A DNA stretch of 64,000 nt, taken from NCBI GenBank assembly GCA_041686855.1, contig JAWLDA010000004.1, forward strand, positions 62,001 through 126,000. The letters run 5' to 3'. Source of the stretch: JAWLDA01 sp041686855 (GTDB taxonomy: Bacteria; Bacillota; Limnochordia; DTU080; RSA5). Position 1 is the stretch's first letter; each line of letters starts with the position of its first letter. Positions 61,831-64,000 of the stretch are shown piece after piece. The position numbers and the translations under genes were made by a program. The notes beneath the pieces were generated by a model. It saw only the letters and a list, made by a program, of their open reading frames with translations. It was not told the DNA's origin and ran no database searches.

Positions 61831-62823
61831 GTGACCCGAACCTCGATGAATCGACGCAAAACGATAATCCGGCGCAGGGGCGCGGCCTCTTCGCGCATTC
61901 TCCCTTGGCTTCTCCTCTCTTTGTCCGTGTGCGCACTCTTAGCAACGGTCTCGACGCCCGTGGCGGCACGCTCCGCAACAGGCTTCGAACTCTTGAGCGG
62001 CCTAGGGTATAAAAACGCATCCGAGGGACCAAGTCTCCTCCTCGGCGCCGAGCTGAGCGCGTATGTCAATCAAGGGAGCTTCTTCTCGAATCTGCAAGAG
62101 ACACGGATTGGGATGCACGTCTCCGACGTATACGCCTTTGCATCTAAGGAGAACACGTTCACCCTCGGTGTGGATTCCGAATGGACAAGCACGCAGGGGC
62201 CGGTCTCGTTCTCGCTCGGTGGTCAGCTGTTTTATAGGAGTCGAGGCGCGACGAGGGCCCGCACGGCTGGGATCTTTGGAGCCGGCGCCGTGGGACGCAT
62301 CCACGGCCGGTTTCGTGCGGACTATGTCGAGAATGCCGTGGGCACATTTCCGTGGTTTCAAAAAGATCTCGAAGGGCTCTCCGAGACGGTGGGCGACACG
62401 CCGTTCTACCGCGGTCAGTTGAGTGTCTCGGCCGCCATTGTCCCGGCCTACCGACTCAACTGGACGCAAGAGATTAAGTGGAGGCGTCCGGTGAGCGGTA
62501 GTCGCAGTGTGATGAGTGTGACGACCGGTCCGCAATTTAACGTTGGACTTGGGACAATCGGCGTGCAGGGTGGTATTCTTTTTGATACCGCTGGGCTCGA
62601 GCCGGTGTGGCAGCTTCGCTATGAGACCCGCCCATTTCAGTCGAATGTCGACCTGCAAATCACGGCGGCCACACGTTCGCTCGACGGTGACACCCCGGTG
62701 TTGTATGGGTGGTTGGGCGTCGAAGGTCGCACTATGGATGTCGGCGCGGCGATCCGATTTGAAGAGAGCGCGCCTGGAGCCCTGAGTCCAGCTCTCTATT
62801 TCTCGTTACAACCCAAGTTTTAA
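61831..62823 (+). CDS. Predicted outer-membrane beta-barrel protein
   Basis: 330 aa. A signal peptide ends near PVAARS (about residue 47). The rest alternates polar and hydrophobic residues in about 12-16 strand-like runs, for instance FTLGVDSEWTSTQGPVSFSL and YRLNWTQEIKWRRP. The last residue is Phe (YFSLQPKF), as expected for insertion by the BAM machinery. I do not recognise a family. The ATG at 61846 is an alternative start. It is probably co-transcribed with the S41-like gene. Confidence 0.65.
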   Translation: MTRTSMNRRKTIIRRRGAASSRILPWLLLSLSVCALLATVSTPVAARSATGFELLSGLGYKNASEGPSLLLGAELSAYVNQGSFFSNLQETRIGMHVSDVYAFASKENTFTLGVDSEWTSTQGPVSFSLGGQLFYRSRGATRARTAGIFGAGAVGRIHGRFRADYVENAVGTFPWFQKDLEGLSETVGDTPFYRGQLSVSAAIVPAYRLNWTQEIKWRRPVSGSRSVMSVTTGPQFNVGLGTIGVQGGILFDTAGLEPVWQLRYETRPFQSNVDLQITAATRSLDGDTPVLYGWLGVEGRTMDVGAAIRFEESAPGALSPALYFSLQPKF

Positions 62824-62845
62824 GGTTGGGAAGGAGGGGCAACCC

Positions 62846-62920
62846 GTGGACTTCTTGGCGTTGATCGGATTTGTGGTGGTCGTAATGTGGCTCATCAACG
62901 AGCTTCCGAAGATGTTTTAA
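62846..62920 (+). CDS. 24-residue membrane miniprotein
   Basis: AAGGAGGGG (62831-62839) is a near-perfect ribosome site six bases before the GTG. The peptide has a single hydrophobic helix, LALIGFVVVVMWLI, and ends in NELPKMF. It lies between the barrel protein and the next small gene. The strong ribosome site is the main reason to believe it. Function unknown. Confidence 0.5.
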   Translation: MDFLALIGFVVVVMWLINELPKMF

Positions 62921-62936
62921 GGGAGCGTGAAAAAGC

Positions 62937-63083
62937 GTGACGGATAATGAATCGGCGCCGAGGAACGATGCGGGTGCCCATGATTCAACCCCAGAGAATC
63001 GCGAGACTGAGCGGCGGGTTGAGGCGATCATCGCCGAGTACCAGACTCAGTTGGAGGCGTTGAGCGATGATGACACCGAGTGA
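62937..63083 (+). CDS. 48-residue acidic protein preceding the Doc-like gene
   Basis: GTG start with GGGAG at 62921-62925. The product is charged and largely acidic: a disordered first half (RNDAGAHDSTPENR), then a helix RRVEAIIAEYQTQLEAL and an acidic end SDDDTE. Its 3' end overlaps the Doc-like start by 17 bases, the layout of an antitoxin-toxin pair. It is shorter than Phd and does not match it visibly. Confidence 0.5.
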   Translation: MTDNESAPRNDAGAHDSTPENRETERRVEAIIAEYQTQLEALSDDDTE

Positions 63084-63456
63084 GGCGGCCGTCGTGCAGC
63101 GAACGGTAGCCCAGTCTTTCGACGATCCAATCGGAGTGCGAAACCCTTCGGAGCTCGAGTGGGTATTGGCCCGTCCGTTTGCTCGCCAAAACGGAATCCC
63201 GGCTTATCCTACATTCTTTAGTCAAGTGAGCGCAATGGTGCAAGGCGTGTTGGAGAAGCGGCCCTTTGCCGGTGCCAACCGGCGTACCGCCCTGTGCATG
63301 CTCGTGCTCCTTCTGCAACAAAAGGGGTATCGCTTGCGATTGAGCGGCGACGAGTTCGAGCGGTTGGTCACCGGCGTCGAGCTCGGTTTCACGACGACAC
63401 ACCGGATTGCGGTGTGGTTAAAGAGTCATACTGTGCGTGAGGCGCGACGTCCATGA
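63067..63456 (+). CDS. Doc-like (Fic fold) protein with altered active-site motif
   Basis: 129 aa, similar in length and layout to Doc toxins. PFARQNGIPAYPTFFSQVSAM and the core PFAGANRRTALCMLVLLLQ match the Doc motif H-x-F-x-D-A-N-K-R, but the His is Arg (EKRPF) and the Asp is Gly. The Asn and Arg that bind the nucleotide remain. Doc phosphorylates EF-Tu using that His, so the protein is probably inactive or changed in function. Coupled by overlap to genes on both sides. Confidence 0.75.
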   Translation: MMTPSEAAVVQRTVAQSFDDPIGVRNPSELEWVLARPFARQNGIPAYPTFFSQVSAMVQGVLEKRPFAGANRRTALCMLVLLLQQKGYRLRLSGDEFERLVTGVELGFTTTHRIAVWLKSHTVREARRP

Positions 63457-63680
63457 GATGGATGGGTATGATCGCGGCCTTGTTTACGCTCATCGCTGTT
63501 TTCTTTGGAGTTTCGAGTCTGACGGCCTTTGGTTATGGGGCCTGGGATATCGTCGTCATTCTTGTGCCTGTGGGAATCGGGGTCGCACTCTTTTTGACAG
63601 GACTCATTTACTTTGGCGCCTGGTCCGCACGAAAACTACACGAACGTTCGCCCTCAGACGACGAGCCAAACTCAGAGTAG
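63453..63680 (+). CDS. Small two-helix membrane protein
   Basis: 75 aa. The ATG overlaps the Doc-like stop as ATGA, so translation is likely coupled. Two hydrophobic helices (GMIAALFTLIAVFFGVSSLT and IVVILVPVGIGVALFLTGLI) are followed by a charged tail with SPSDDEPNSE. No family recognised. Last gene before leuS. Confidence 0.65.
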   Translation: MRWMGMIAALFTLIAVFFGVSSLTAFGYGAWDIVVILVPVGIGVALFLTGLIYFGAWSARKLHERSPSDDEPNSE

Positions 63681-63718
63681 TCCTCATAGGAGTCAAGTTA
63701 AAGACGAGGTGGTAGGCT

Positions 63719-64000
63719 GTGGCGGTATACGATCACGAAACGATCGAGACCAAATGGCAAAAGGTGTGGGACGAGAGCGGGATCTATCACTCCGACGAGG
63801 ATCCTGCGAAAAAGAAGTTTTACTCTCTTGAAATGTTTCCGTACCCTTCGGGGCGTTTACATATGGGCCACGTGCGCAATTATTCGATCGGTGACGTCGT
63901 CTCCCGCTATTTGCGCATGAACGGGTGGAACGTCCTTCACCCCATGGGATGGGACGCTTTTGGTCTCCCGGCTGAGAACGCTGCAATCCAAAACCGCATT
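63719..64000 (+). CDS. leuS: Leucyl-tRNA synthetase, 3' part beyond window
   Basis: 94 codons of the N-terminus are present. YDHETIETKWQKVWDES opens the protein. FYSLEMFPYPSGRLHMGHVR contains the HIGH-type motif (H-M-G-H), and NVLHPMGWDAFGLPAEN is characteristic of bacterial LeuRS. GACGAGGTGG precedes the GTG. The 38-base gap before it leaves no room for a T-box leader, which many Firmicute synthetase genes have. Confidence 0.96.
   Translation, partial: MAVYDHETIETKWQKVWDESGIYHSDEDPAKKKFYSLEMFPYPSGRLHMGHVRNYSIGDVVSRYLRMNGWNVLHPMGWDAFGLPAENAAIQNRI

Overview
The window is a gene-dense, GC-rich chromosomal segment of a bacterium that looks like a Firmicute with two membranes (a Limnochordia-like diderm would fit; this is inference). 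The Firmicute signal is the left flank proA-nadD-yqeK-LCP protein-rsfS-methyltransferase and leuS at the right edge. The two-membrane signal is a patatin with a beta-rich C-terminal half (11376-13037), an OstA/LptA-like secreted protein (59554-60312), a signal-peptide protein with repeated beta-strands ending in Phe (61831-62823), and three solute-binding proteins with type I signal peptides and no lipobox.

Layout. 1-6550: housekeeping genes, an NAD(P)-glutamate dehydrogenase and tRNA-Ala(GGC) with a near-consensus promoter. 6794-37055: a catabolic island with five intact Gfo/Idh/MocA oxidoreductases and one decayed one, three ABC solute-binding proteins without any permease or ATPase in the window, three sulfatases, an AstE-like deacylase, a FAH-family hydrolase, a threonine-synthase-like PLP enzyme, a GntR/FadR regulator, a tandem metallo-beta-lactamase protein, an orphan histidine kinase and several membrane or lipid genes. 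37208-49425: an unusual carbamoyltransferase, an HD-GYP protein, the 2-oxoglutarate dehydrogenase operon (sucA-sucB-lpdA), a sugar isomerase plus a further Gfo/Idh oxidoreductase, a cytochrome b/molybdopterin fusion and 6-phosphogluconate dehydrogenase. 49422-59428: queF, a YkvI-type transporter, a DUF192-sugar dehydrogenase fusion, a DUF2156-GNAT fusion, two metalloregulators (DtxR and Fur/PerR families), a RibD C-terminal-type reductase and an MFS exporter. 59554-64000: envelope genes, a run of tiny coupled genes with a Doc-like protein, and the start of leuS.

The most notable structure is a diverged duplication. A three-gene cassette (Gfo/Idh A, Gfo/Idh B, solute-binding protein) occurs at 6845-10015 and again at 24012-27653. 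The proteins are roughly 75-80% identical by eye but the DNA has drifted strongly. Gene A of the first copy is a relic with three internal deletions. Both copies are preceded by the same 14-base element containing GGT-N3-ACC, the form expected for a FadR-type GntR operator, and a FadR-type gene lies divergently beside the second copy. The likely picture is one regulon for import and oxidation of an unidentified, possibly sulfated, sugar or polyol, with transport and cleavage partners elsewhere in the genome.
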